Positions 1 to 8,101 of a stretch of 16,596 nt of DNA are shown in pieces. The position numbers were made by a program, and so were the translations under genes. How positions within the stretch are numbered: position 1 is the stretch's first letter; every line of letters starts with the position of its first letter. The DNA comes from an uncultured Gemmatimonadota bacterium (GTDB lineage Bacteria > Gemmatimonadota > Gemmatimonadetes > Gemmatimonadales > Gemmatimonadaceae). Under the pieces are notes generated by a model. It ran no database searches. It saw only the letters and a program-made list of their open reading frames with translations, and was not told where the DNA came from. The DNA is taken from the NCBI GenBank assembly GCA_946480295.1, contig CAMLIT010000095.1, positions 1-16,596 on the forward strand, given 5' to 3'.

Positions 1-1150
1 CCTTCGGGTCGCCGGAGAGCGCGACCCAGCGGAACGGCCCCTTCCCCTCGCAGAAGAGCGGCCGGATGTACTCGGGGACGAAGCCGGGGATGTCGAACGC
101 GTCGGCCACGCCGTGGTCGTGCGCGACGGTGCGGATGTTGTTGCCGTAGTCGAAGGCCACGGCGCCGCGCCGCTGCATGGCGAGCATCGCCCGCACGTGC
201 TCGGCGATCGACGCCGACGCCCGCTCGACGTACCGCGCCGGGTCGGCGCGCCGCAGCTCGGCGGCCGCGTCGAGCGAGAGGCCCGCGGGGACGTACCCGT
301 TCAGCGTATCGTGCGCGCTCGTCTGGTCGGTGAGCACGTCCGGCGTGACGCCGCGCCGCACGAGCTCCGGGAGCACCTCGGCGGCGTTGCCGACGAGGCC
401 GACGGAGAGCGCTCGTTTGGCAGCGGTGGCCTCGCGGATCCAGGCGAGGGCCTCGTGCAGGTCGCGCGTCTTGCGGTCGCAGTAGCCGGTGGCGAGCCGC
501 TTGTCGATGCGCGCCTCGTCCACCTCCACGCCGAGGAGCGCCGCGCCGTTCATCGTCGCGGCGAGCGGCTGCGCGCCACCCATGCCGCCGAGGCCCGCGG
601 TGAGGACGAAGCGCCCGGCGAGCGTGCCGCCGAAGTGCCGGCGCGCCACCGCGCCGAACGTCTCGAACGTCCCCTGGAGGATGCCCTGCGACCCGATGTA
701 GATCCACGACCCGGCGGTCATCTGGCCGTACATGATGAGCCCCGCGCGCTCGAGCTCGCGGAAGTACTCCCAGGTGGCCCAGCGGCCGACGAGGTTCGCG
801 TTGGCGATGAGCACGCGCGGCGCCCACGGATGCGTGCGGAAGACCCCCACCGGCTTGCCGCTCTGCACGAGCAGCGTCTCGTCGTCGCCGAGGGCGCGCA
901 GCTCGCGCACGATCGCGTCGAAGGCCGCCCAGTTCCGCGCGGCGCGCCCGGTGCCGCCGTAGACCACCAGGTCCTGCGGCCGCTCCGCCACCTCGGGATC
1001 GAGGTTGTTCATCAGCATCCGCAGCGCCGCCTCCTGCTGCCACCCCCTGCAGGAGATCGTCGAGCCGCGCGGCGCGCGCACGACGCGCGGCCCCGACTCG
1101 GCGCGGGATCCCTGCGCCGCCGCGGGGACGATCTTCGTCGGAGCGCTCAT
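1..1150 (-). CDS. hutU: Urocanate hydratase, 3' end missing
   Basis: This is the second enzyme of histidine degradation, cytosolic and NAD+-dependent, converting urocanate to 4-imidazolone-5-propanoate. The frame runs off the left edge, leaving 383 residues of a protein that is usually about 555. The match rests on long family-typical stretches: [20 protein letters not shown] near residues 34-53, [13 protein letters not shown] at 62-74, the [13 protein letters not shown] block at 96-108, [17 protein letters not shown] at 141-157, and [20 protein letters not shown] at 181-200, which belongs to the NAD-binding region. The DYGNNIR motif lies near the cut end. The catalytic cysteine of the family lies further on and is not in the window. 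The ATG overlaps the hutH stop as ATGA, so the two genes should be translationally coupled. hutI and hutG, if present, would lie beyond the edge. Confidence 0.96.
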   Translation of the reverse strand, partial: MSAPTKIVPAAAQGSRAESGPRVVRAPRGSTISCRGWQQEAALRMLMNNLDPEVAERPQDLVVYGGTGRAARNWAAFDAIVRELRALGDDETLLVQSGKPVGVFRTHPWAPRVLIANANLVGRWATWEYFRELERAGLIMYGQMTAGSWIYIGSQGILQGTFETFGAVARRHFGGTLAGRFVLTAGLGGMGGAQPLAATMNGAALLGVEVDEARIDKRLATGYCDRKTRDLHEALAWIREATAAKRALSVGLVGNAAEVLPELVRRGVTPDVLTDQTSAHDTLNGYVPAGLSLDAAAELRRADPARYVERASASIAEHVRAMLAMQRRGAVAFDYGNNIRTVAHDHGVADAFDIPGFVPEYIRPLFCEGKGPFRWVALSGDPK

Positions 1151-2670
1151 GTCGGCTCCTCCTCGGAAGCGGTGAAGTCGCCGCGCCGGATCGCCTCGGC
1201 GAGGCGCTCGATGTCCGGCGACAGCACGCGGTCGCGCGCCAGCGGCGCGACCAGGCGCCGAACGATGGCGTGCGCGCGCGCCACCCCGCGCCCGGGCCGG
1301 AGCGGCGCCCGATAGTCCACGCCCTGCGCCGCGCACATCAGCTCGATCGCGAGCACGTGCCGCACGTCGTGCACGATGCGTCGCAGTTTCAATGCCGCCG
1401 TCATCGCCATCGGGACCACGTCTTCCTTGCTCCCGTCGGTCGGGATCGTGTCCACGCTCGCCGGGTGCGCGAGCACCTTGCACTCGCTCGCCAGCGCCGC
1501 CGCCGTCACCTGCGCCATCATGAAGCCGGAGTTGACCCCGGGATCGCGCGTGAGGAAGGGCGGGAGCCCCTGGTTGAGGTCCGGATGCACGAGGCGGTCG
1601 ATGCGCCGCTCGGAGATCGTCGCGAGGTTGGTGAGCGCGATCGCCAGGACGTCGAGCGCGAGCGCCACCGCCTGCCCGTGGAAGTTGCCCCCGCTCAGCA
1701 GCTCCCCCGTCTCGAAGACGAGCGGATTGTCCGTCGCGGCGTTGAGCTCGCGCCCGACCATCCCCGCGGCGAAGTCGATCGCGTCGAGCACGGGGCCGTG
1801 GACCTGGGGCATGCAGCGGAGGGAATACGCATCCTGCACGCGCGGATCGCCGTGGCGGTGCGACTCGCGGATCTCGCTGTCGGCGAGTAGGGCGCGCAGC
1901 AGCGCCGCCGACGCCGCCTGGCCGAGCTGCCCGCGCGCGTCCTGGATCCGCGCGTCGAACGCCACCGGCGTGCCGAGCAGCGCCTCGACGGACATCGCAC
2001 CCGCCACGTGCGCCACGCGCCAGAGCCGGTGCGCCTCGACGAGCGCCAGCGCCGCGATCCCGGTGTGCGCCTGGGTGCCGTTGATCAGCGTCAGCCCTTC
2101 CTTCGGACCGAGCACCAGCGGCGCGAGCCCCGCCTCGGCGAGCAGCTCGCGCGCCGGACCCTGCGCGGCGCCGCGGAAGAGCGTCCCCTCGCCGATCATC
2201 GCGAGGGCGAGCGTTGCCAGCGGCGCGAGATCCCCGCTCGCGCCGACGCTCCCCTGCTCCGGGATCGGTGGATGGAGGCCCGCGTTGAGCATGCCGACCA
2301 GCAGCGCCGCCAGCTCGGGGCGCGCGCCCGAGTAGCCCTTCGCGACGACGTTGGCGCGCAGCAGCATCATCGCGCGCACGTCCTCCTCGGGGAGCAGCGC
2401 GCCCACCCCCGCCGCGTGGCTGCGCACGAGATTGACCTGCAGCTCGGCGAGACGATCGGGGGGGATCGACACCTCCGACAGCTTGCCGAACCCGGTGGTG
2501 ATGCCGTACGCGACCGCGTCCTCGGCGACGATCCGGTCCACCACCATCCGCGTCGCGCGCGCCCGCTGCACCGCGAGCGGCGACAGCTCCACCCGCGCCC
2601 GACGCACCGCCACCGCGTGCACCTGCTCGATGGTCAGCGAGTTCCCATCCACCACCACGGGCGTCGTCAT
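1147..2670 (-). CDS. hutH: Histidine ammonia-lyase
   Basis: This cytosolic enzyme removes ammonia from L-histidine to give urocanate, the first step of the Hut pathway. It has 507 residues, the normal family length (about 505-515). The Ala-Ser-Gly triad that cyclises into the MIO prosthetic group is at residues 144-146, inside [24 protein letters not shown] at 55-62 carries the catalytic tyrosine, and the family block [10 protein letters not shown] followed by SGGNFHGQ is present further on. The frame opens further upstream, to a possible start at 2739, but that lies inside the hairpin at 2706-2736 and adds 23 residues unlike the family. The ATG at 2670 gives the typical N-terminus ([17 protein letters not shown]). 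No good Shine-Dalgarno is visible. The stop overlaps the start of hutU by 4 nt. Confidence 0.97.
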   Translation of the reverse strand: MTTPVVVDGNSLTIEQVHAVAVRRARVELSPLAVQRARATRMVVDRIVAEDAVAYGITTGFGKLSEVSIPPDRLAELQVNLVRSHAAGVGALLPEEDVRAMMLLRANVVAKGYSGARPELAALLVGMLNAGLHPPIPEQGSVGASGDLAPLATLALAMIGEGTLFRGAAQGPARELLAEAGLAPLVLGPKEGLTLINGTQAHTGIAALALVEAHRLWRVAHVAGAMSVEALLGTPVAFDARIQDARGQLGQAASAALLRALLADSEIRESHRHGDPRVQDAYSLRCMPQVHGPVLDAIDFAAGMVGRELNAATDNPLVFETGELLSGGNFHGQAVALALDVLAIALTNLATISERRIDRLVHPDLNQGLPPFLTRDPGVNSGFMMAQVTAAALASECKVLAHPASVDTIPTDGSKEDVVPMAMTAALKLRRIVHDVRHVLAIELMCAAQGVDYRAPLRPGRGVARAHAIVRRLVAPLARDRVLSPDIERLAEAIRRGDFTASEEEPT

Positions 2671-2705
2671 GCGCGGAATGTCGGCCGCGCCGGAGGGCAA
2701 TTCAA

Positions 2706-2736
2706 GGGGCGGGATCGTCGCATACGATCCCGCCCC
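2706..2736 (-). terminator. Perfect hairpin after lptD, probable terminator
   Basis: Two 13-nt arms, GGGGCGGGATCGT and ACGATCCCGCCCC, are exact reverse complements around a 5-nt loop (CGCAT). The hairpin starts 36 bp past the lptD stop and ends 35 bp before the hutH ATG. Read on the minus strand it is followed by TTGAATT, a weak T-rich run, so it fits an intrinsic terminator for the envelope operon better than one for the plus strand, which has no T run. A regulatory role as attenuator or operator for hutH is possible because so little room remains for a hut promoter. Confidence 0.65.
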
Positions 2737-2772
2737 CATGCGTCGCGTGCGCGCGCCGCCGATGGCGCGCGG

Positions 2773-5763
2773 CTACGGGTTGTAGTACCCGCCGCCGCGG
2801 TACGTCGCCTTGTTGTAGTTGAACTTGAGGTCCGGCTCCGCCTTCAGCGCGATGTTGAAGGTGAAGGCGAAGTTCCCGTTCGGCGACTGCGTGAAGCCGA
2901 AGATCGCCCGCCAGTCGTGCAGGTCGCGCTGGAGCGTGACCATGTGGCTGGCGAACTGGTGCCGCTCGAAGTCGTAGGTCGTGTTCCAGCTCGCCGACCA
3001 CTTCTCGGTGATGTTGAACTGCGCGTTGCTCTGCAGCGAGGTGGTGGCCGGGATCGCGTACGCCGGGCCGCTGGAGAAGAGCGACTGCGTCGGCGCCTCG
3101 GTGACCGGCGTCGTCAGCGCCTGCTGGAGGCACGACTGGTAGACGAGCGGATTGAACGACTGGTACTGCGCGCAGCGGTACTTCGGGTCGAACTGGATCA
3201 CGTTGCTCCCGACGGGGGGCCGCGGCCGCGCGGAGCTGAACGACAGCGACACGTTCCACCCGCGGCTCGGCGGGACGATGAACTGCGTGCGCTGCGACTG
3301 CACGCCGGCCACCGGCTGGTTGGCGAACTGGCGCGTCGTCTCGTCCGGCGGGTTCGGCGCCTGCGTCGTCGGCGAGGGCGCGCGGTTCTCCGGCACCGCG
3401 CGCCCGAACAGGCGGGCGAGCACCGCGAACGGGTTGTTCCCCTGCCCCATCGTGATGGTGGCGGCGACGCGGGTGCGGTACGGGCTGAACTTCGCGGTGT
3501 CGCTGTTCGTGCTCCCCTGGAAGAGGGAGTAGTCGATGTTCATCGAGAAGCCCGGGAGCAGGTCCGAGCTCAGCGTGGTGCTGAAGTTCTCGTTCGTCGG
3601 GATGTAGAAGCCCTTCTTCGCGCTGTGCTCGGCGCTGGCGCGCTGGAAGTCGTAGCCGAGCTGCGAGAAGTTCATCGACAGGAGCTTGATCTTCTCCGGC
3701 GTCGCCTCCGTCTTCGCCGTGTCGCCCTGCACGCGGCTGCGCACCTTCGCCTCGAAGTTCTGCGACAGCCCGAAGCTCAGCATGTTCTGGCCGAGCGAGC
3801 CGAGATAGTGGGCGATGTTCTGGTTCGTCGCCTTGAGGTACGTCGTGTCCACGCCCGCGCGCGGCGCGTAGCTCCAGCTGAAGGTCGGGTTCAGCGAGTG
3901 GCGGATGAGCGAGAACGGACCGAAGCCGGGGAAGAAGCCGAAGACCGTCGGCGACGCCGAGAGCCCGAACGACAGGCGCTTGGACTGGTGCACGAACTGG
4001 CCGTTGGAGAAGTTGCTGCGCACCCAGAACGGCCCCGGATCCACGTTCGAGAGGCTGACGCTCGGCGTGACGTTGAACAGGCTGTGGAGCAGCGGCGGGA
4101 GCTGGAAGTTCGGCGTCCAGTCCACGTTCGTGCGGTACGTGCTCGCGAAGACGCGCTGGCCGACCACGTTCCCCTTGCCGTCGTAGATCGGGTCCTGCTC
4201 GGGGAAGTCGTTGACCTGGTCGTTGATGGAGAACGAGTTGCGCAGGTCGTAGCCGAAGATGCGGATCGGCGTGTCGAAGGTCGTCGTCGACGTGCGGGAG
4301 CTCTTCTGGACGGCGGCGCTGTCGAGGCGCCCGTTCGGCCCCATGAAGTAGCGCTGGCCGAAGAGGCCCGGCTGGTCGATGTGCAGCGACCGGTTGTCGG
4401 TGAAGGACAGGTTCGGCGTCCACACCAGCCAGTCGCCGAGGCTGATCGGGCTCGTCGTCAGCGAGAGCGTGGGGAGCGTCTGGTCGATCTGGTCGCGACC
4501 GGGGTACTGCTTGCGCGTGCCGCCGAGGCTGAGCGACGCCGGGCCGAGCTTCTGCTGGTAGTTGACCTGCGACGAGATCGTCGCGAGCACCGCGTAGGGG
4601 TTGAAGGCGTTCTGCCGCTGGAGCGCCGTGCTCGTGACGTAGTTGATGTTCGTCTGGAGCTGGCTGGTGCGGGAGAACTGCTGGCGGTGCGCCCACGTGA
4701 GGGCGAGGTTGCTGCGGCCGTCGCTCTGGGTGGTGTAGTTCGCGGCCAGGTTGCCGCTGAGGAAGCGGTCCAGCCAGTTGTAGTTCCACTCGCCCTTGTA
4801 CTCGATCCACCCGGGATCGGAGGGCGTCGCGCCCGCCGAGCTGCGCCAGTCGAGGGCGATGCTCGCGTCCATGTAGTCGTTGAGCGCGAAGTAGTAGCCG
4901 AAGTTCTGCACCATGCGCCGGTAGCTCGGGCTGTTGCGCACGATGTCGGACAACCCGAACTGCGGCACGAGGATGCCGCTGTGGCGGCCGCTCCGCGTGT
5001 CCTGGAAGAGGAAGGGCAGCCACATCACCGGCACGTCGCGGATGTAGAGCACCGCGGGGCGCGCGACCATGGTGTTGTTCCCCGAGCGCTTCACCTCGCC
5101 GTAGGCGAAGTGGTAGTCGGGGATCGAGTCGTCGCAGCTCGTGAGCGTGCCGCCGCGCCCGTAGAACGTCATGTTCTTCGCGTTCGTCGAGTCGCCGACG
5201 TACTGCCCGACGTCGGCCTGCACGTACCAGCGCTGCCCCTGGTCGACGGAGAAGACGGGGTTCGTGATGCGCGCCGTCCGCCGCGCGAGGTTGTAGGTCA
5301 GATAGCCGTGGCCGACGATGTCCGCCTGCCCGCTCGACGAGTCGCTGAGGACGATCCTCCCCCCCACCTTCTTCGCCTGGACGTTGACGATCTTCGTCTT
5401 CTCGCTGTAGGCGATCGTGGAGTCGGAGACGATGAGCTGGTCCCCGCGCTTGACCGCCGCCGCCTTGTCCTTGCGCGCGACGATCTGGGTGGCCCGCTGG
5501 AGGGCGTCGAAGGTGACCCGCCGCCCCTCGTAGCGCGTGACGGTGTAGCCCTGGCGCGCCATGAGGGCCTGCATCACGGAGTCGGGCTCCGCCCACTGGT
5601 AGAGCGTCGAGTCCTTCTTCGTGGTATCGCCCGGCGCGCGGCGGCCGGTGTCGGTCGGCGCGCGCTGCCCGGAGGGCGGGCGCATGATGGTCTGGCGCGG
5701 CCGCTGGGCGCTCGCCAGGGCGGGCAGGGCGAGCAGGAGCAGCAGACCCGCCAGGCGGCGCAT
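2773..5763 (-). CDS. lptD: LPS-assembly outer-membrane protein LptD (OstA family)
   Basis: LptD is the outer-membrane beta-barrel that inserts LPS into the outer leaflet. This one has 996 residues against about 784 in E. coli. A signal peptide ends at residue 19 (LALPALASA before Q20). A Pro/Thr-rich linker precedes an OstA/LptA-like periplasmic domain at about 75-235, with repeated short beta segments such as GDQLIVSDSTIAYSEKTKIV and GYLTYNLARRTARI. The LptD signature PVMWLPFLFQDTRSGRHSG at 245-263 leads into the barrel, which fills the rest with alternating aromatic strands. The C-terminus is YYNP, without the usual terminal aromatic residue. Cysteines are at 210, 864 and 878 only. The ATG overlaps the tatC stop as TGATG; upstream extension of the frame is only a tatC shadow. 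No lptE is visible nearby. Confidence 0.9.
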   Translation of the reverse strand: MRRLAGLLLLLALPALASAQRPRQTIMRPPSGQRAPTDTGRRAPGDTTKKDSTLYQWAEPDSVMQALMARQGYTVTRYEGRRVTFDALQRATQIVARKDKAAAVKRGDQLIVSDSTIAYSEKTKIVNVQAKKVGGRIVLSDSSSGQADIVGHGYLTYNLARRTARITNPVFSVDQGQRWYVQADVGQYVGDSTNAKNMTFYGRGGTLTSCDDSIPDYHFAYGEVKRSGNNTMVARPAVLYIRDVPVMWLPFLFQDTRSGRHSGILVPQFGLSDIVRNSPSYRRMVQNFGYYFALNDYMDASIALDWRSSAGATPSDPGWIEYKGEWNYNWLDRFLSGNLAANYTTQSDGRSNLALTWAHRQQFSRTSQLQTNINYVTSTALQRQNAFNPYAVLATISSQVNYQQKLGPASLSLGGTRKQYPGRDQIDQTLPTLSLTTSPISLGDWLVWTPNLSFTDNRSLHIDQPGLFGQRYFMGPNGRLDSAAVQKSSRTSTTTFDTPIRIFGYDLRNSFSINDQVNDFPEQDPIYDGKGNVVGQRVFASTYRTNVDWTPNFQLPPLLHSLFNVTPSVSLSNVDPGPFWVRSNFSNGQFVHQSKRLSFGLSASPTVFGFFPGFGPFSLIRHSLNPTFSWSYAPRAGVDTTYLKATNQNIAHYLGSLGQNMLSFGLSQNFEAKVRSRVQGDTAKTEATPEKIKLLSMNFSQLGYDFQRASAEHSAKKGFYIPTNENFSTTLSSDLLPGFSMNIDYSLFQGSTNSDTAKFSPYRTRVAATITMGQGNNPFAVLARLFGRAVPENRAPSPTTQAPNPPDETTRQFANQPVAGVQSQRTQFIVPPSRGWNVSLSFSSARPRPPVGSNVIQFDPKYRCAQYQSFNPLVYQSCLQQALTTPVTEAPTQSLFSSGPAYAIPATTSLQSNAQFNITEKWSASWNTTYDFERHQFASHMVTLQRDLHDWRAIFGFTQSPNGNFAFTFNIALKAEPDLKFNYNKATYRGGGYYNP

Positions 5764-6605
5764 CACGCCAGCGTCCTCACCTCGCGCCGGCCCTCCTCGT
5801 CGCGCCGCTCCTCCTCCTGGAGCCGCTGCTCCTCCTCCGCTTCCGCCGCGCGACGGCGCTGCTGGCGCCGGAAGATGATGTAGCCGGCGACCACGCTCAG
5901 CTCGTACAGGAAGTACAGCGGGATCGCCAGCGCCAGCGTCGTCGTGAACAGGTCGCCCGGCGTGATGATCGCCGCGCCCGCCCAGCAGATCACGATCGCA
6001 TAGCGCCGGAAGCTCGCCAGCCGCTGCGGCGTCATGATGCCGACCGCGATCATCCCGACGAGCACGATCGGCACCTCGAACGCCGCGCCGAACGCCAGGC
6101 ACATCGTCGTGATGAAGCTGAAGTACTCCTCGACGGAGATCAGCGGCGTCAACGCCTCGTGCATGCCGAGGCCGTAGAAGAACTCGAGCGTCGGCGGCAG
6201 CACGAGGAACCAGCACATCGCCACGCCCGACAGGAACAGGAACGCGCCGACTCCGAGCACCGGGACGACCAGCCGCTTCTCGTGCCGGTGCAGCGCCGGC
6301 GAGAGGAACGCCCAGATCTGGTAGAGGATCACCGGCAGGGCCACGGCGATGCCTACCGAGATCGCCGTCTGCATCAGGATGGAGAACGAGTCCCCCGGGT
6401 GCGTGTAGACCAGCCCACCCGCCGGCAGGTACGGCTTGATCGGCCGCTCCAGGATGCTGATCAGGTCGAAGCGCAGCACCACCCAGAAGCCGAGTCCCAC
6501 GCCGACCATCAGTGCGCCCAGCGAGTAGATGATGCGCCAGCGCAGCTCCTCGAGGTGGTCGAGGAACGGCATCTCACCGTTGTTGCCCGCCTTCGGAATC
6601 GGCAT
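5763..6605 (-). CDS. tatC: Sec-independent protein translocase TatC
   Basis: TatC is the integral inner-membrane receptor of the twin-arginine pathway, which exports folded proteins. It has 280 residues and about six hydrophobic segments (roughly 26-45, 75-97, 112-134, 160-188, 200-214, 219-245). Family motifs are visible: the cytoplasmic N-terminal MPFLDHLEELRWRI at 12-25, LSPALHRHEKRLVVP at 101-115, FGAAFEVPIV at 172-181 with the conserved Glu177, and ITPGDLFTT at 214-222. The tail after residue 246 is a highly charged Arg/Glu stretch longer than in E. coli TatC (258 residues). The chosen ATG has AGGCAGG directly against it; the next Met (residue 12) would still keep the signature helix. 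It lies 19 bp after cpoB and overlaps lptD by 1 nt. No tatA is in the window. Confidence 0.95.
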   Translation of the reverse strand: MPIPKAGNNGEMPFLDHLEELRWRIIYSLGALMVGVGLGFWVVLRFDLISILERPIKPYLPAGGLVYTHPGDSFSILMQTAISVGIAVALPVILYQIWAFLSPALHRHEKRLVVPVLGVGAFLFLSGVAMCWFLVLPPTLEFFYGLGMHEALTPLISVEEYFSFITTMCLAFGAAFEVPIVLVGMIAVGIMTPQRLASFRRYAIVICWAGAAIITPGDLFTTTLALAIPLYFLYELSVVAGYIIFRRQQRRRAAEAEEEQRLQEEERRDEEGRREVRTLA

Positions 6606-6624
6606 CCTGCCTGTTACCCGCGAC

Positions 6625-7413
6625 TCACTTGATGGTTTTCAGCTGGTCGCGCGCGAAGCTGCTCTCGTCGCTGTTCGGGTAGTCCCGGACGATCCGCTCG
6701 AGTGCCGACCGCGCCTGCGCCCTGTGCCCCTGCGCGAGCTGCGACTGCGCATACTTGTACAACGCCGTCGGCGCGTTCGGACTCTTGGGGTACTTGCTCA
6801 CGACGAGCTGGTACACCGAATCCGCCGCTGCCCGGTTCTTCTCCAGGTCGTACGCGTAGCCAATGTAGTACTGTGCGGCCGGCGCGTCCTCATAAGAGGG
6901 ATACCGGGTCAGCAAGTCCTGGAATGCCTGACGTGCCGAGCCGTAGGCTCCCCGACTCAGCTGGTCGTAGGCGATCTGGTAGAGCTGGGCCGGTCCAGGC
7001 CCGGCGGCCGCCGGCTGGGTCGTGTCGCCCGGCGCCGGCGGCTGGGTCGGCGCGGCTTCCCGGCTCGCCTCCAGCGACGCCCGGAGCTCCTGCACCCGGC
7101 GCTGGTTCTGGCCGGTGAGCTCCTGGATCGTGATGAGCTGGCGCCCCATGTCGTACAAGTCGCTGCTCGTCTTCGCCTGGAAGTTGAGGAACCGGCTGCT
7201 CAGGGTGTGCACCGAGTCGTTGGCGCGCTCCACCAGCGCCAGCACCGAGTCCGTCTGCATGCGGCGAAGGCTGTCCGCCCGCGCCTGGGTCGTCTGCATG
7301 GACACGAGCTGGTCCTGCAGCAGCCGGATGTCACCCTTCGACGCCAGACAACCCCCCGCCGCGAGCAGCACGGCGGGGGTGAGGAACGTCCAGCGGCGAA
7401 ACTGCCGGGTCAC
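6625..7413 (-). CDS. cpoB: Tol-Pal system TPR protein CpoB/YbgF
   Basis: This periplasmic partner of the Tol-Pal machine is known in E. coli to coordinate outer-membrane constriction with septal peptidoglycan synthesis. The 262-residue protein has an N-terminal hydrophobic segment ending in LLAAGGC, a plausible lipobox with Cys22, so it may be a lipoprotein rather than the soluble E. coli form. Residues 27-118 look like a coiled coil rich in Gln, Arg and Leu, like the YbgF trimerisation region. A Pro/Thr/Ala linker follows, and residues 143-258 hold three tetratricopeptide repeats (AYDQLSRGAYGSARQAFQDLLTRYP; the unit ending VVSKYPKSPNAP; the unit ending RIVRDYPNSDE). Translation starts at a GTG that overlaps the pal stop as GTGA. 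Confidence 0.88.
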   Translation of the reverse strand: MTRQFRRWTFLTPAVLLAAGGCLASKGDIRLLQDQLVSMQTTQARADSLRRMQTDSVLALVERANDSVHTLSSRFLNFQAKTSSDLYDMGRQLITIQELTGQNQRRVQELRASLEASREAAPTQPPAPGDTTQPAAAGPGPAQLYQIAYDQLSRGAYGSARQAFQDLLTRYPSYEDAPAAQYYIGYAYDLEKNRAAADSVYQLVVSKYPKSPNAPTALYKYAQSQLAQGHRAQARSALERIVRDYPNSDESSFARDQLKTIK

Positions 7414-8033
7414 GGCGTCGTCGACCGCACGAGGCGGTCGCCGCCGGCCGTGATCTCGAACTCGTCGCGCCGGTTCTGCGACCAGCAGCTCTCGTCGTGG
7501 TCCGTGCACAGCGGCTTCTCCTCGCCATTGCTCACGGTCTCGATGCGGCTGTCGGCGATCCCGTGCGCCACGAGGTAGCGCTTCGCCTCGGCGGCGCGGC
7601 GCTGGCCGAGCGCGAGGTTGTACTCGGTCGAGCCACGCTCGTCGGTGTTGCCCGTGATGCGGAGCGTGACCGACGGGTTCGCCTGGAGCACCGGCACCTT
7701 GGCGTCGAGCGCCGAGCGCGCATCGTCCCGCAGGTCCGACTTGTCGTAGTCGAAGTGGATCACCGTCGTCAGCGTCGTGCGAAGGGCCTCCGTCGCCGCC
7801 GCCGCCGCCGCATTCGCGTTGGCGATGCTGTCCTGCACCGCCCGCTGCCGGGCCGCGGCCGCCTCCGCCGCCGCGATCGAATCCGCACGCCGACGGGCCG
7901 CCTCGATGCTGTCCTGGTTCGGCGCGGGCGCCGGCGTCGGGGCAACCTCGGGCTGCTTCTTGTGGCACGCGTCGATCGCGACCACGGACATGATCGCCAG
8001 GGTCACTACCGCCATACGCTGTACTCGAGCCAT
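7410..8033 (-). CDS. pal: Peptidoglycan-associated lipoprotein Pal
   Basis: Pal is an outer-membrane lipoprotein that binds peptidoglycan through its OmpA-like domain and is captured by TolB. The protein has 207 residues. The signal peptide ends at VVAIDAC, making Cys23 the lipidated residue. A low-complexity linker (about 27-85) is rich in Pro, Ala and Asp-Ser-Ile repeats. The OmpA domain runs from about 88 to 193: VIHFDYDKSDL at 91-101, then TGNTDERGSTEYNLALGQRRA at 127-147, which carries the conserved Asp and Arg that contact diaminopimelate, and NRRDEF at 187-192. Cys176 and Cys183 sit in the loop before NRRDEF and could pair as a disulfide. The start is supported by a strong Shine-Dalgarno, unlike its tightly overlapping neighbours. 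It lies 68 bp after tolB and overlaps cpoB by 4 nt. Confidence 0.95.
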   Translation of the reverse strand: MARVQRMAVVTLAIMSVVAIDACHKKQPEVAPTPAPAPNQDSIEAARRRADSIAAAEAAAARQRAVQDSIANANAAAAAATEALRTTLTTVIHFDYDKSDLRDDARSALDAKVPVLQANPSVTLRITGNTDERGSTEYNLALGQRRAAEAKRYLVAHGIADSRIETVSNGEEKPLCTDHDESCWSQNRRDEFEITAGGDRLVRSTTP

Positions 8034-8040
8034 TTCTAGT

Positions 8041-8045
8041 CTCCT
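8041..8045 (-). promoter_or_regulatory. Strong ribosome binding site for pal
   Basis: AGGAG on the minus strand lies 7 nt before the pal ATG at 8033. It fixes the pal start and suggests independent, strong initiation, in contrast to the coupled starts of tolQ, tolR, tolA and tolB. Confidence 0.75.
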
Positions 8046-8101
8046 GGAGGTTAGAGTCCTGCTCGGATGGATCCTGCCACGGCGGCGACGATCACCGCCG
8101 G

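Noticed and set aside
113..1315. 400-codon open frame on the plus strand over hutU
   Set aside because: The opposite strand encodes a clear urocanate hydratase; this frame is a low-complexity shadow.
2671..2739. N-terminal extension of hutH to 2739
   Set aside because: It would put the start inside the hairpin and add 23 residues unlike the histidine ammonia-lyase family.
2702..5596. 964-codon open frame on the minus strand, alternative frame of lptD
   Set aside because: It overlaps lptD in another frame and is Arg/Pro/Ala/His-rich with no domain; lptD has a signal peptide, OstA domain and barrel signature.
2008..5883. 1291-codon open frame on the plus strand
   Set aside because: It lies opposite hutH and lptD, is composed almost wholly of Arg, Val, Glu, Ala and Leu, has no recognisable domain, and is explained by high G+C at third codon positions of the minus-strand genes.
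5764..6216. N-terminal extension of lptD over tatC
   Set aside because: The added residues are a frame shadow of tatC; the ATG at 5763 gives a proper signal peptide.
7792..7812. Run of GCC/GCG triplets resembling a microsatellite
   Set aside because: It encodes the alanine-rich linker of Pal and is coding sequence of biased composition.
8080..8100. 6-bp stem with 9-nt loop between tolB and pal
   Set aside because: Short, G+C-only stem with no T run; such stems are expected by chance in this composition, and pal must be expressed past it.
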